Shown: one piece after another, positions 6,258 through 14,066 of the stretch
Layout: each line of letters begins with the position of its first letter
How positions within the stretch are numbered: position 1 is the first letter of the stretch
From: Promethearchaeota archaeon
GTDB lineage: Archaea; Asgardarchaeota; Lokiarchaeia; Sigynarchaeales; MK-D1
Direction: 5' to 3'
NCBI GenBank assembly: GCA_016839385.1
Contig: JAEOUK010000246.1
Span: forward strand, 1-19,860
Length of the DNA: 19,860 bases
The notes under the pieces: model-generated
Databases searched by the model: none
Seen by the model: only the letters and a program-made list of their open reading frames with translations
Told to the model about the DNA's origin: nothing
Position numbers and translations under genes: made by a program

Positions 6258-7430
6258 CTATGATTCAACGATATTTTGGACTAACTTATAGATGAATCCA
6301 TCAAAAGCACAGATATATAATTCATTATCGGAATCAATACCAAAAGATGGAATATTAAAGGTGGTATCTATGAGCAAGGTATTGTGGATTACAACTCCAT
6401 CGGAGTATTCTAAAGCCCATATTCGTCCTGAACCGTAATCCCCATATATATATTTTCCTTGTAATTCACTTAATGCATTTCCTCGATACACAAATCCTCC
6501 AGTAATTGAGTTACCTTGACCGTGATCATATTCCCATAAAGGATTCACTATCTCTGTTACATTAGTTCCAGGGTACAGATCATGTGATCCTTCCCGAGTA
6601 TTCCAACCATAATTCATTCCTCTTTCAACAATATCAATTTCTTCCCACTGATTTTGCCCAACATCTGCAACCCATAAGTTTTCAGTTCCAAAATCAAAAC
6701 TAAATCGCCATGGATTTCTGAATCCAAATGCGTAAAACTCTTCAGCATATCCATCTGTATTTCCATAAAATGGATTACTAATCGGTATGGAGTAGGGAAA
6801 ACCAGTATCTACATCAATTCTGAGTATAGATCCCAGTAATGTACTACGATTCTGACCATTTCCCTCAGGATCATAGGAACCCCCTCCATCCCCTAATCCG
6901 ATGTATAAATATCCATCAGGTCCAAATGCAATTTGACCTCCATTATGATTTGTGTAGGGTTGTGGAATTCTGAGTAATTCAACTTCACTAGATTCATTAG
7001 CTTTATTTATATCAGTTGAGTTTACCGAAAGGCGAGATATAACTGAGTCTTTATTATTTTCATCTATATAATAAACATAAAAATATCCATTACTAAGATA
7101 ATTTGGGTGAAATGCAAGCCCTAATAGCCCTTGTTCTCCTGCAGCAGTGACTTCACTGCTATAGTCTAAAAAAGTAGTAAAAGAATCAACATCAGGATCG
7201 TTTTCAAAGACTTGGATATCTCCATTTTGTTGAACGACAAATAAGCGATTTGTATTATCATTAGCATCATATATACCAACTGGGTTAACAAAACTTAGAT
7301 TAGGAAATGCTTTTGCTGTAGTGTATTCATATATCGGGGGATTACGCATTAACAGCCATGCTGTAATTGATCCCGAGGCTATTATAACAAAACCAACTGT
7401 AATAAGGATATAAACTGTATTTCGTTTCAT
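6258..7430 (-). CDS. PQQ-dependent aldose/sorbosone dehydrogenase-family protein, membrane-anchored, 390 aa
   Basis: The protein belongs to the glucose/sorbosone dehydrogenase (YliI/Asd-like) six-bladed beta-propeller family, which oxidises aldose sugars using PQQ and Ca2+. Family motifs in order: GLLGLAFHPNY (101-111), NHNGGQIAFGPDGYLYIGLG (161-180), GFRNPWRFSFD (236-246), WVADVGQNQWEEID (253-266), MNYGWNTREG (272-281) and ITGGFVYRG (309-317). H162 is the expected catalytic histidine, and R238 lies in the PQQ-binding region. An N-terminal segment (residues 6-28) is a signal peptide or membrane anchor, so the propeller should face the cell exterior. GAGG lies about 8 nt before the ATG. No electron acceptor or PQQ synthesis gene is nearby. 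In an anaerobe it may use another cofactor or have another role, so family membership is firm and enzyme activity is not. Confidence 0.85.
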   Translation of the reverse strand: MKRNTVYILITVGFVIIASGSITAWLLMRNPPIYEYTTAKAFPNLSFVNPVGIYDANDNTNRLFVVQQNGDIQVFENDPDVDSFTTFLDYSSEVTAAGEQGLLGLAFHPNYLSNGYFYVYYIDENNKDSVISRLSVNSTDINKANESSEVELLRIPQPYTNHNGGQIAFGPDGYLYIGLGDGGGSYDPEGNGQNRSTLLGSILRIDVDTGFPYSIPISNPFYGNTDGYAEEFYAFGFRNPWRFSFDFGTENLWVADVGQNQWEEIDIVERGMNYGWNTREGSHDLYPGTNVTEIVNPLWEYDHGQGNSITGGFVYRGNALSELQGKYIYGDYGSGRIWALEYSDGVVIHNTLLIDTTFNIPSFGIDSDNELYICAFDGFIYKLVQNIVES

Positions 7431-7604
7431 ATAAATTCCTCAATATACTGAATAATTGTCTAAAAAGAAATAATATTCTAAATCAACTTGCCTTTATTTT
7501 TAAAATAGGAATTACAATAAAAGCTATGATTATATAATCAGAACAGAGAATTTCATCAATAACATCAACTATTGTGTTATATAGTTTGTTTTACTACATA
7601 TCAT

Positions 7605-7787
7605 ATGCCTTTGAAATTACGATTATTCTTTCAGAATCTACGGAATAGATTTCGTAAATGGAGAAGAGAGAATCTAATTGGAAGGAATAAAGTAAAAAAA
7701 ATCGCTTTATACCAGACGGAAGATCGTGCAGATGCATTTGTTAAACGAGAAACCGATGGTGATGGTGGGTGGAATCCCAAATATTGA
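7605..7787 (+). CDS. Small basic hypothetical protein, 60 aa
   Basis: I recognise no family. The first half is strongly basic and aromatic (LRLFFQNLRNRFRKWRREN); the second half is mixed and ends DGDGGWNPKY. I chose ATG 7605 rather than the TTG at 7572. A TATA-like TTATATAG at about 7576-7583 lies about 25 nt before 7605, the spacing expected for a leaderless archaeal mRNA, and no Shine-Dalgarno site is present. The gene is divergent from the sugar dehydrogenase. It could be a nucleic-acid-binding or membrane-surface peptide, but this is a guess from charge alone. Confidence 0.45.
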   Translation: MPLKLRLFFQNLRNRFRKWRRENLIGRNKVKKIALYQTEDRADAFVKRETDGDGGWNPKY

Positions 7788-7897
7788 AAACTTTATCAAA
7801 ATAAATCCCTAATCCAGATAAATGAATTATTATGGGTCGCTTTAAATTGATTTTTACAATATAATAACCAGAACAATTGAGAAAAACTTCTTGGCAA

Positions 7898-8158
7898 ATG
7901 ATTTTGACAGCTGAACATTACATTGAGAAAGGAATGGAATTTGAGGACAACCAAGAATTTTATAACGCTATCACTTGTTATGAAAAAGCTATAGAAATGG
8001 AACCAGAAAATCTAACAGCTATGATAAAAATAGGCGAACTATATTCCTATACTCATGATATCGATAAAGCGATGGAAATATTCAATAGGGTCTTGCAAAT
8101 CGATCCAAAAAATCGCACTGCTCTTGAATACAGATTATTCTTTGGAGAAAAATGTTAG
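7898..8158 (+). CDS. Two-repeat TPR mini-protein, 86 aa
   Basis: The whole protein is two tetratricopeptide repeats. The first is AEHYIEKGMEFEDNQEFYNA followed by ITCYEKAIEMEPEN; the second is AMIKIGELYSYTHDIDKAME followed by IFNRVLQIDPKN. The family mediates protein-protein contacts. The ATG at 7898 is preferred over an in-frame TTG at 7877. A TATA-like stretch (TTTTTACAATATAATA, about 7851-7866) would start transcription just upstream of 7898, and no Shine-Dalgarno site is seen. The gene is convergent with the large TPR-HdrB fusion, which also carries TPRs. The two may bind related partners, but no direct evidence links them. Confidence 0.65.
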   Translation: MILTAEHYIEKGMEFEDNQEFYNAITCYEKAIEMEPENLTAMIKIGELYSYTHDIDKAMEIFNRVLQIDPKNRTALEYRLFFGEKC

Positions 8159-8175
8159 GACACAGGAGATTGAAT

Positions 8176-8184
8176 AAAAAAAAA
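8176..8184 (-). terminator. Oligo-T terminator of the TPR-HdrB gene
   Basis: Nine consecutive T on the minus strand directly follow the stop codon at 8185-8187. They lie in the 26-nt gap between two convergent genes. Confidence 0.5.
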
Positions 8185-10029
8185 TTAATCTAAAAATGTT
8201 TCAAATAAGGGACTATTGTCTGTAAATGGTGGAGTTCCTGCCGGTTGGTCTGGTCGTAATAGTCCAATGCTGTAGGGATCCTTTCCATAAGCATAATCAA
8301 ATAACTGAGTAACGTAAACCACTGGAATTTGGAAAGCTTCTTCGATCTGATCCTTGAAAATTCCATTTATTTCTACTTGACCAAGATCATACTGAAGATG
8401 ACAGAAGGGACAACATGTGATAATGGCTTGTCCTCCAACATTTCTTACATTTTCTAGCTTCTCCCGGGTGAAGTCTAAGGAAACCTCCTTTACGGCTGTT
8501 CTTACAGCTCCTCCTGCTCCGCAACACATATTTTTATCTTTGTAGAAAATACTCCTTGCGCCTGTAATGTTAACCAATTCATCAAAAAATCGTGGTTCTT
8601 CTGAAACAGCACCCCATGGTTTAGTATCTGAAGGTTTGAGTATATGACATCCATAATGAACTGCTACGGGCAAATTTCTCCATTTTTTTACAAAATGCTC
8701 CTTTAGTTTATCTTTACCTATATCGTAATACATTGCTTCAATGATGTGTTTAACTTTGATACTACCTTTATACTCCTTCCTGATTTTCTTAAGATGTTCA
8801 TTGACCATATTTTTTTTATCTGATTGATGTTTCAACTTATGGTCGGCTTCTAGAAGAGTTCCATAGCATCCATTACATAATGTGAGGATGTCGCTTTCGT
8901 TTTTCTCTCCAATACTTATATTTCGAGCTGCAATGGTGAGCCATGTAGGAATATCAAATGAACGAAATACTCCTGGTGCTGGACAACATGAAGCACCATC
9001 CATTTCCTTTAGTTTTACTCCCATTTCATCCATGAATAAACGCGTTGCAGCCTCTATCACTGGATATCTATTAGGAATCACACATCCAAGGTAAAGAGAA
9101 TAATCCAATTGTTTAGTGTCACCAGCGACCATTTTTGTGTCTACTTGTTGGAGATTCTTGTGATTTTCAGGGGGAGGGACTTTATCGATAAAGATTGCTT
9201 TCATATGGTTAACCCATGGCCAGATATCTGGTTGTAACTCATTAGCTTGATTGTATGCTTTAAGTGCATTCTCATACTTCTTGGATTTTTCAAACATTAA
9301 TCCATAATTTACCCAGACATGTGGATTGCTTTTAATTTCATCGAATTCTAATGCTTTTTTGAAGTACATTTCAGATTTATCAAATTCTTTCAAATCTGAA
9401 TAAGAAAGAGCAATATTATGCAGTGAAATAGGATATTTGCAAGAATCTGCAGGAATTTTTTCTAATATATCAATAGCTTTCTTGAATAATTTCTGCTTTA
9501 GATAGATAAAAGCTTGATAGAAATCGGTCTTATAACTATAATTTTCCTCGATATTAGGGATAATTCGGATTTTTTTTATTAATCCCTCAGCTCTTTCAAG
9601 TTCATTTGCTCTAACTAAACAATGTAATACAGTAGTCAATGCTTCTGGATCTTCAGGTGCAGCGTCTCTTGCAGCGATACACGCATTAACTAACTCTTCA
9701 GTCTCATTATAATGTTCAGAGATATTCGCGATGCCAATCCATCCACGATAATCAGTAGATTCGATTTCAGTTGCTTTTTCATACATCCTTAATGCTTCAT
9801 GATACATCTCTCGTTGGATGAAGATTTTACCTAGCTCAAGATAAGGTCCAATTTCATTTGGAAATCTTTTATTTGCTTTATTTAACCATGAAAATGCTTC
9901 AATAATATTACCTAATTGCCTATAATACTCCGCAATTTCCATATGAGCAATATAATTTTTAGGATCTTTGTCCACTTCAGATTCGAGTTTTTTTAGTTCT
10001 GACTTGATAGAGTCTGATGCATTCGCCAT
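8185..10029 (-). CDS. TPR-repeat / HdrB-like (double CCG domain) fusion protein, 614 aa
   Basis: Residues 1-275 are TPR-type helical repeats, for example AHMEIAEYYRQLGNIIEAFS, YLELGKIFIQREMYHEALRM and SLHNIALSYSDLKEFDKSEM. After a linker (276-307), residues 308-600 form a complete HdrB-like module with both cysteine sets. The first is C316, C348-C349, C385, C388; the second is C461, C502-C503, C540, C543. All spacings match HdrB, so both noncubane [4Fe-4S] clusters should be present. It is clearly a paralogue of the HdrB at 3132-4019: compare LYLGCVIPNRYP with LFPGCMIGNRLP. The catalytic module probably reduces a disulfide-like substrate, and the TPRs probably bind a partner or scaffold. No HdrA or HdrC is adjacent. 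A GTATAAT about 25 nt before the ATG suggests a leaderless mRNA, with a 12-bp palindrome over the expected start site. Confidence 0.9.
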   Translation of the reverse strand: MANASDSIKSELKKLESEVDKDPKNYIAHMEIAEYYRQLGNIIEAFSWLNKANKRFPNEIGPYLELGKIFIQREMYHEALRMYEKATEIESTDYRGWIGIANISEHYNETEELVNACIAARDAAPEDPEALTTVLHCLVRANELERAEGLIKKIRIIPNIEENYSYKTDFYQAFIYLKQKLFKKAIDILEKIPADSCKYPISLHNIALSYSDLKEFDKSEMYFKKALEFDEIKSNPHVWVNYGLMFEKSKKYENALKAYNQANELQPDIWPWVNHMKAIFIDKVPPPENHKNLQQVDTKMVAGDTKQLDYSLYLGCVIPNRYPVIEAATRLFMDEMGVKLKEMDGASCCPAPGVFRSFDIPTWLTIAARNISIGEKNESDILTLCNGCYGTLLEADHKLKHQSDKKNMVNEHLKKIRKEYKGSIKVKHIIEAMYYDIGKDKLKEHFVKKWRNLPVAVHYGCHILKPSDTKPWGAVSEEPRFFDELVNITGARSIFYKDKNMCCGAGGAVRTAVKEVSLDFTREKLENVRNVGGQAIITCCPFCHLQYDLGQVEINGIFKDQIEEAFQIPVVYVTQLFDYAYGKDPYSIGLLRPDQPAGTPPFTDNSPLFETFLD

Positions 10030-10038
10030 AACAATACG

Positions 10039-10050
10039 TCAACTAGTTGA
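10039..10050. promoter_or_regulatory. 12-bp palindrome at the predicted transcription start of the TPR-HdrB gene
   Basis: TCAACTAGTTGA is a perfect 12-bp palindrome lying between a TATA-like GTATAAT (minus strand, about 10057-10051) and the ATG at 10029. A repressor bound there would block transcription initiation. Perfect palindromes of this length arise by chance at low frequency, so the call is tentative. Confidence 0.3.
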
Positions 10051-10261
10051 ATTATACAGTGACTTATAGTGCTATGAATTTAAAACATCTACCAACAGCA
10101 TTTTGGAAATTTCGAAAAATGTTGAAATAAATCGAATTTTTCTATTGATGGAAAAAATCGTCTTAAACCAACTAGCTTAACCTTCTTACTCATATTTTGA
10201 TTAGTTATCATAAATCATTCTCCGAAATAACCATCTATTTTAGCCAATCTCCCGGTTATCT

Positions 10262-10286
10262 CAAATTTCTTTATATAAGAAATTTG
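10262..10286. promoter_or_regulatory. 25-bp palindromic operator overlapping a TATA box
   Basis: Arms CAAATTTCTT (10262-10271) and AAGAAATTTG (10277-10286) are perfect inverted repeats around a 5-nt TATAT spacer. The centre reads TTTATATAAG, a good archaeal TATA box. It lies about 60 nt before the micropeptide ATG at 10337, so a transcript starting near 10298-10300 would have a leader of about 38 nt with its Shine-Dalgarno site at 10321-10328. A dimeric regulator bound here would occlude TBP. Confidence 0.5.
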
Positions 10287-10336
10287 GATCTCTATAATTA
10301 TAATACTACAAATATCCGACAAGGAGGTAAAATAAA

Positions 10337-10405
10337 ATGTACGATTATAAAACCGAAAAAGTTGTATATTATAAGTTACATGAACACGCAAAACCACGTT
10401 GGTAG
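10337..10405 (+). CDS. Micropeptide gene, 22 codons, with perfect Shine-Dalgarno site
   Basis: ATG 10337 is preceded at 10321-10328 by AAGGAGGT, a perfect complement to the 16S anti-Shine-Dalgarno sequence, with 8 nt spacing. The 22-residue product begins MYDYKTEK and ends HAKPRW before a UAG. It is rich in Lys, Tyr and His, and has no Cys and no hydrophobic helix. Upstream is the palindromic TATA region. Downstream at 10442-10457 a hairpin-capable repeat (CGTTCTT, two T, AAGAACG) could end the transcript. It is a different frame from the longer spurious ORF that covers it. It may be a regulatory leader peptide, a small protein-binding peptide, or a chance ORF behind a real ribosome site. It stands alone between two leftward genes. 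Confidence 0.5.
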   Translation: MYDYKTEKVVYYKLHEHAKPRW

Positions 10406-10441
10406 AATGAATATATTAGATTTATCTACCCTTAAATTCAA

Positions 10442-10457
10442 CGTTCTTTTAAGAACG
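10442..10457 (+). terminator. Small hairpin after the micropeptide gene
   Basis: Perfect 7-bp arms CGTTCTT and AAGAACG around TT, followed by an AT-rich stretch with ATTTTCTT. It lies 36 nt after the micropeptide stop. It could be a terminator or a protein-binding dyad; the T-tract is weak. Confidence 0.3.
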
Positions 10458-10528
10458 ACTATAATTTTCTTACTTGATAACAGGTCCCTTCATTAGCGTG
10501 AATTATAAGACAAGAAATCGAAACATAA

Positions 10529-10560
10529 GAAAAAATTGGAGAAAAAATATAAAATAAAAA
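10529..10560 (-). terminator. T-rich terminator of the acyl-CoA dehydrogenase gene
   Basis: Directly after the stop codon at 10562-10564 the minus strand is almost entirely T and A, with several runs of five or six T. This is typical of archaeal 3' ends. There is no stem-loop. Confidence 0.4.
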
Positions 10561-10561
10561 T

Positions 10562-11848
10562 TTAGATCATTTTGAAATATTGTCGGAACGTCATGGACAT
10601 AACGTATTGTTGAATCTGGCGAGTTCCCCCGATAACTTCTTGGATTCGACTAATTCCAAGCAAATCTTCCATCAAAGTATTATCACAAACACCTGCTCCA
10701 CCCATCAAATTAGCGCATTCATAAGAAATCCTCTCTGATAGGATTGCACCTTGATATTTAAGGGCGTGAGCTACCGGAATCATGGCAGTTTCTCTTGGTT
10801 TTGGTAAATGTCCACCATATTTTATCATTGCGGCGTCAAATTTCTCACAGAATCGAAGACATGCGAGAGTAAAGTTCATTCCTTTAGCCCATAAATCTGT
10901 TAATGTGAATCCAACACCTTGATGTAACAAAATAAGCTGTCCCATTTGTTTCCGGAGATTGACATATATTAAAGCGTGTGTAAGAGCGGTCCAAATTTCT
11001 GCAACGTCAAGAATTGCTATACCCATACGTTCTAAATTAAGCCCTTCGAACATGTGGGCTTTTCCAGAGCCAACAGGGCCTAAAACATTCTCTTTTGGAC
11101 ATCGAGCATTTGTCATAGTTTCTTTTCCGAGGAAAAGCTTTGGTACCCATGGGATTCCTATTCGTTCTATCTTCATCCCTTCAGTAGGTAACTCGAAGAG
11201 GCCTTGCATCACTGTGGCGGAATTACCTGGCTCTTGTGCAGCGTAAAATACTGCATATTTTGATTTTGGACCATTGGTAGTATATATTTTCTCTCCAGTG
11301 ATTAGGTAGGATCCGTCTTCTTGCGGGTCGGCACGTGTTAATGGGCGGACTGCATCGCTCCCAACTTCAGGTTCAGTAATGAGGATGCATCCTACAGCCT
11401 TTCCGGATACCATTTCCTCTAAAGCTTGTAAGCGATGAGGTTGGTTCTCGTGGTGTTCTGCCAAAGGATTAATTGCCAAGACAGTCGCACCTGCACCCAT
11501 ATTGAACTGTGGATTGAATTGATCGACTGCAATCGCTCGGATCAAATCTGCAGTTAATCCTGTATACCCATCAGGACCGTTCCATCCAAGATCAAATTCT
11601 GGGAATGCACGTGATCGGGTGATATAGCCTTTTTCTCCAAAATCTGGAATCCAATCGTAAACGTCGGCAGTTCGGTGATCAACATTCTTATCATACTTTC
11701 GGCAGAACTTCTGAACTTTAAAAAAGAAGTCTTTCTGCTTGTCGTCCAAAATTCCCATGAATTGCGCGTTCAAAATGTCGTATCTCTTCTTAAGTTCCAA
11801 CATTTTTAAAATATCTTCATTGATACATCTAACTTCATAACTTTTCAT
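10562..11848 (-). CDS. Acyl-CoA dehydrogenase family protein, 428 aa
   Basis: A flavoprotein of the acyl-CoA dehydrogenase fold, which introduces a double bond next to the thioester and passes electrons to an electron-transfer flavoprotein. The FAD/substrate region ILITEPEVGSDAVRPLTRAD (155-174), the LITGEKIYTTNG strand (182-193) and the C-terminal LMGGAGVCDNTLMEDLLGIS (381-400) are typical. The medium-chain-type catalytic Glu before the terminal GT is absent: the segment reads VIGGTRQIQ (405-413). Instead a Glu occurs at E273 in GLNLER, the position used by isovaleryl-CoA dehydrogenase (GLDLER). A branched-chain or similar acyl-CoA substrate is therefore suggested. The N-terminus has about 30 extra residues. 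The Shine-Dalgarno site is weak. No etfAB or thiolase is adjacent, so the pathway is unresolved. Confidence 0.88.
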   Translation of the reverse strand: MKSYEVRCINEDILKMLELKKRYDILNAQFMGILDDKQKDFFFKVQKFCRKYDKNVDHRTADVYDWIPDFGEKGYITRSRAFPEFDLGWNGPDGYTGLTADLIRAIAVDQFNPQFNMGAGATVLAINPLAEHHENQPHRLQALEEMVSGKAVGCILITEPEVGSDAVRPLTRADPQEDGSYLITGEKIYTTNGPKSKYAVFYAAQEPGNSATVMQGLFELPTEGMKIERIGIPWVPKLFLGKETMTNARCPKENVLGPVGSGKAHMFEGLNLERMGIAILDVAEIWTALTHALIYVNLRKQMGQLILLHQGVGFTLTDLWAKGMNFTLACLRFCEKFDAAMIKYGGHLPKPRETAMIPVAHALKYQGAILSERISYECANLMGGAGVCDNTLMEDLLGISRIQEVIGGTRQIQQYVMSMTFRQYFKMI

Positions 11849-11986
11849 TTTAAAAAGACATCCTAATATTGATGTAATTGGATTGGTCAGCGATCAATTT
11901 AAATCTATAAGCACGTGAATTTTGGGAAAAGTGAAAAAAAGAAATTCTGTATATGTGCGGATAATTAAATTATGGAAACAATTAAA

Positions 11987-12784
11987 TTACTTTTTAATGT
12001 TCACATTGAAATTTTTTCTCTTATTTCGTCTCTTATTGGGAATCCCTATCAAAATTCCTCCAATAACGTAAAATATTGCCTTAAAAACTTCAAAAACCGC
12101 GCATGCTCCAAAAATGATTGAGTAAAACATTCCAAAATTATTATACGGGTTTCCAAAAATTTTCGCTTCTTCCCCTATAAATATAAATCTTAGTAGCAGA
12201 GATGTGGAAATTGCAAGAATTAGGATTTTCATACCTGCTATTATTTTTCTTTTCTGCTCTTTTTTAACAAATGGACTGATTTCAATGGATGAACGTAAAC
12301 GAACCCATAACAATAGTTCTAATATATTAGCTATTGTTAATAAGAAAAAATCTGATTCTAAAGATCCTAGAAGCGAATAATAATGAACTTGAATAATTGA
12401 AAAGAGGTTAAGCCAGAAATAAATAACGGAAATTAACAGTATTCCGGTTATGATTCCAGAGAAATATACATGAATCTTTGTTGATTTATCTCCACTGAGA
12501 TTATAAATTCGAACGATGTTTCCAAACAGAAATCCCCAAGTGAGTAGAATTGGCACTCGCTGAATAAGATTTACAATCAGGTACCAAAATGTAATGTTTG
12601 GATGAACTGGATTGATATACGGATAATCAATTTGAATCCAATAAACAATTAATGAGAATTTATACACTGCGACACTTGAAGTGATACAAGTTATAATACC
12701 TAAAATCAGCAAATATGTAAATTGCCGTTTCTGAAAGTGTTCGACATTCAATTCTAGGTTTCCCATTGTTCCTAATATCTTCAT
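11987..12784 (-). CDS. Membrane protein of unknown function, 265 aa
   Basis: I do not recognise this family. The sequence has about six hydrophobic segments, near residues 24-46, 66-90, 107-130, 146-163, 182-203 and 217-246. There is a loop after the first (YPYINPVHPNITFW) and a very basic C-terminus (PNKRRNKRKNFNVNIKK), which should face the cytoplasm. It lies downstream of the second ABC ATPase gene, but a T-rich stretch and its own TATA-like box (TTTTTTATAATTA, about 20-25 nt before the ATG) suggest a separate, possibly leaderless transcript. It is therefore not safely part of the ABC transporter. An alternative start is M7. Confidence 0.6.
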   Translation of the reverse strand: MKILGTMGNLELNVEHFQKRQFTYLLILGIITCITSSVAVYKFSLIVYWIQIDYPYINPVHPNITFWYLIVNLIQRVPILLTWGFLFGNIVRIYNLSGDKSTKIHVYFSGIITGILLISVIYFWLNLFSIIQVHYYSLLGSLESDFFLLTIANILELLLWVRLRSSIEISPFVKKEQKRKIIAGMKILILAISTSLLLRFIFIGEEAKIFGNPYNNFGMFYSIIFGACAVFEVFKAIFYVIGGILIGIPNKRRNKRKNFNVNIKK

Positions 12785-12825
12785 AGGATAAATAATTATA
12801 AAAAACTAAGTATAAGCAAGGAATA

Positions 12826-12851
12826 ACAAAAAATGAATTTATTGAAAAAAA
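12826..12851 (-). terminator. T-rich terminator after the second ABC ATPase
   Basis: On the minus strand seven T (12851-12845) follow the stop codon, then a second T6 run about 10 nt later. This marks the probable end of the transport operon. Confidence 0.4.
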
Positions 12852-14066
12852 TTAGTTCACACGAAGTGCAAGATCCAATTCTTCTTTGGAGATTCGGGGA
12901 AAAACAATAACGTACTCGCTCGGATAGTATACTGTAATTTTTTCACCCACTACAAAATTGTGTATCGCAGTTCGTGTTGTAGGAACTTCAATCTTTATCG
13001 TTTTTTTTGGTAAGTTTTTAATCTTTCGAGGAGTGTCTTTAGTCCAATTTTTAGGTTTAAATGGTGCTTCTAATTCAATTCGCAACCAAGGTCCCATAAA
13101 TTTCGCACGTTTAATTTTTCCATAAACATTGTTTGTTTTTGTTTCTCTTTTCTTATGACGTGCTTTAAAATATTGAGATCGGATGATGAAAGTGACTTCA
13201 TCTCCTATTTCAAAATTTTTATCTGTTTTCGCGTAAAATATGTAATTCTCTTCAGTGGAAATAACTATTTTTGAAAGAATTTTATCTGAGAAACGATCTC
13301 CTTCGGTAAGTTCTTTGGAGATAATTTTACCAGAGAAGTGATTGATTTCAGTGCTAAAGAAATTCGCTACAAACAAATCCTTGGGATTATACATAATTTC
13401 ATCTGGGGTTCCAATTTGTCGAACTTTACCTTGATCCAGAACAATTATTCGCTCTCCCATCATAGCTTCTTGCATGTCATTTGTCACATGGATGGTCGTC
13501 ATGTTTAAAAGAGGACTTTCTGCAATTTTCTTGACTTCTCTTCTCAGATTCATACGCAATCCAGCATCCAAGGCTTTAAATGGCTCGTCCAAAATCAAAA
13601 TTCCACTTTTTTCTAAGGCCATTATCGCCCGAGCTAACGCAACACGTTGTTGCATACCACCTGAGCATTCATGAGGTAAAGCAGAATCTCGATCTGTAAG
13701 TCGTACCAAATCAATAACTTCACGACTAATGTGATATGTATCCTGGTGATTGGACTCTTTCATATGGCGTGCATAACTTATATTATCTATAACATTCAAA
13801 TGTGGAAATAAGGCATAGGATTCGAACATAACTCCACATTGTCTTTCCTCGGGAGATTTATCAGTTATATCTTCCCCATCAAAATAGATTTTACCTGATG
13901 TAGGCTTATACAATCCAGTAATTAATCCAATTAAACTTGTTTTTCCTGCACCTGTGGGCCCAACAAGAGTTACATATTCCCCATCATTAATTGATAGATT
14001 GATGTTATCGAGTATTTGCACCCCATTACGCCGAAAACTAAGGTTTTCAATTCGGATTTCGGTCAT
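12852..14066 (-). CDS. ABC importer ATPase 2 (canonical signature, altered Q-loop and H-loop), 404 aa
   Basis: An ATPase of the MalK/PotA/ModC type with a C-terminal TOBE-like extension (about residues 235-404). Walker A is GPTGAGKTS (36-44), the signature is CSGGMQQR (134-141) and Walker B is ILILDEP (156-162) with E161. Two switch residues are changed: the Q-loop reads MFESYALFPH, giving E82 in place of Gln, and the H-loop reads HVTND, giving N196 in place of His. The neighbouring ATPase has the complementary defect in its signature, so the two probably form one heterodimer under the fused permease. Its ATG overlaps the stop of ATPase 1 by an ATGA, and AAGGAGATG lies upstream inside ATPase 1. 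Substrate unknown. Confidence 0.9.
   Translation of the reverse strand: MTEIRIENLSFRRNGVQILDNINLSINDGEYVTLVGPTGAGKTSLIGLITGLYKPTSGKIYFDGEDITDKSPEERQCGVMFESYALFPHLNVIDNISYARHMKESNHQDTYHISREVIDLVRLTDRDSALPHECSGGMQQRVALARAIMALEKSGILILDEPFKALDAGLRMNLRREVKKIAESPLLNMTTIHVTNDMQEAMMGERIIVLDQGKVRQIGTPDEIMYNPKDLFVANFFSTEINHFSGKIISKELTEGDRFSDKILSKIVISTEENYIFYAKTDKNFEIGDEVTFIIRSQYFKARHKKRETKTNNVYGKIKRAKFMGPWLRIELEAPFKPKNWTKDTPRKIKNLPKKTIKIEVPTTRTAIHNFVVGEKITVYYPSEYVIVFPRISKEELDLALRVN

Noticed and set aside
10197..10496. Plus-strand 99-codon ORF covering the micropeptide region
   Set aside because: It reads through the operator, the Shine-Dalgarno site and the hairpin in another frame and has AT-driven composition; no ribosome site.
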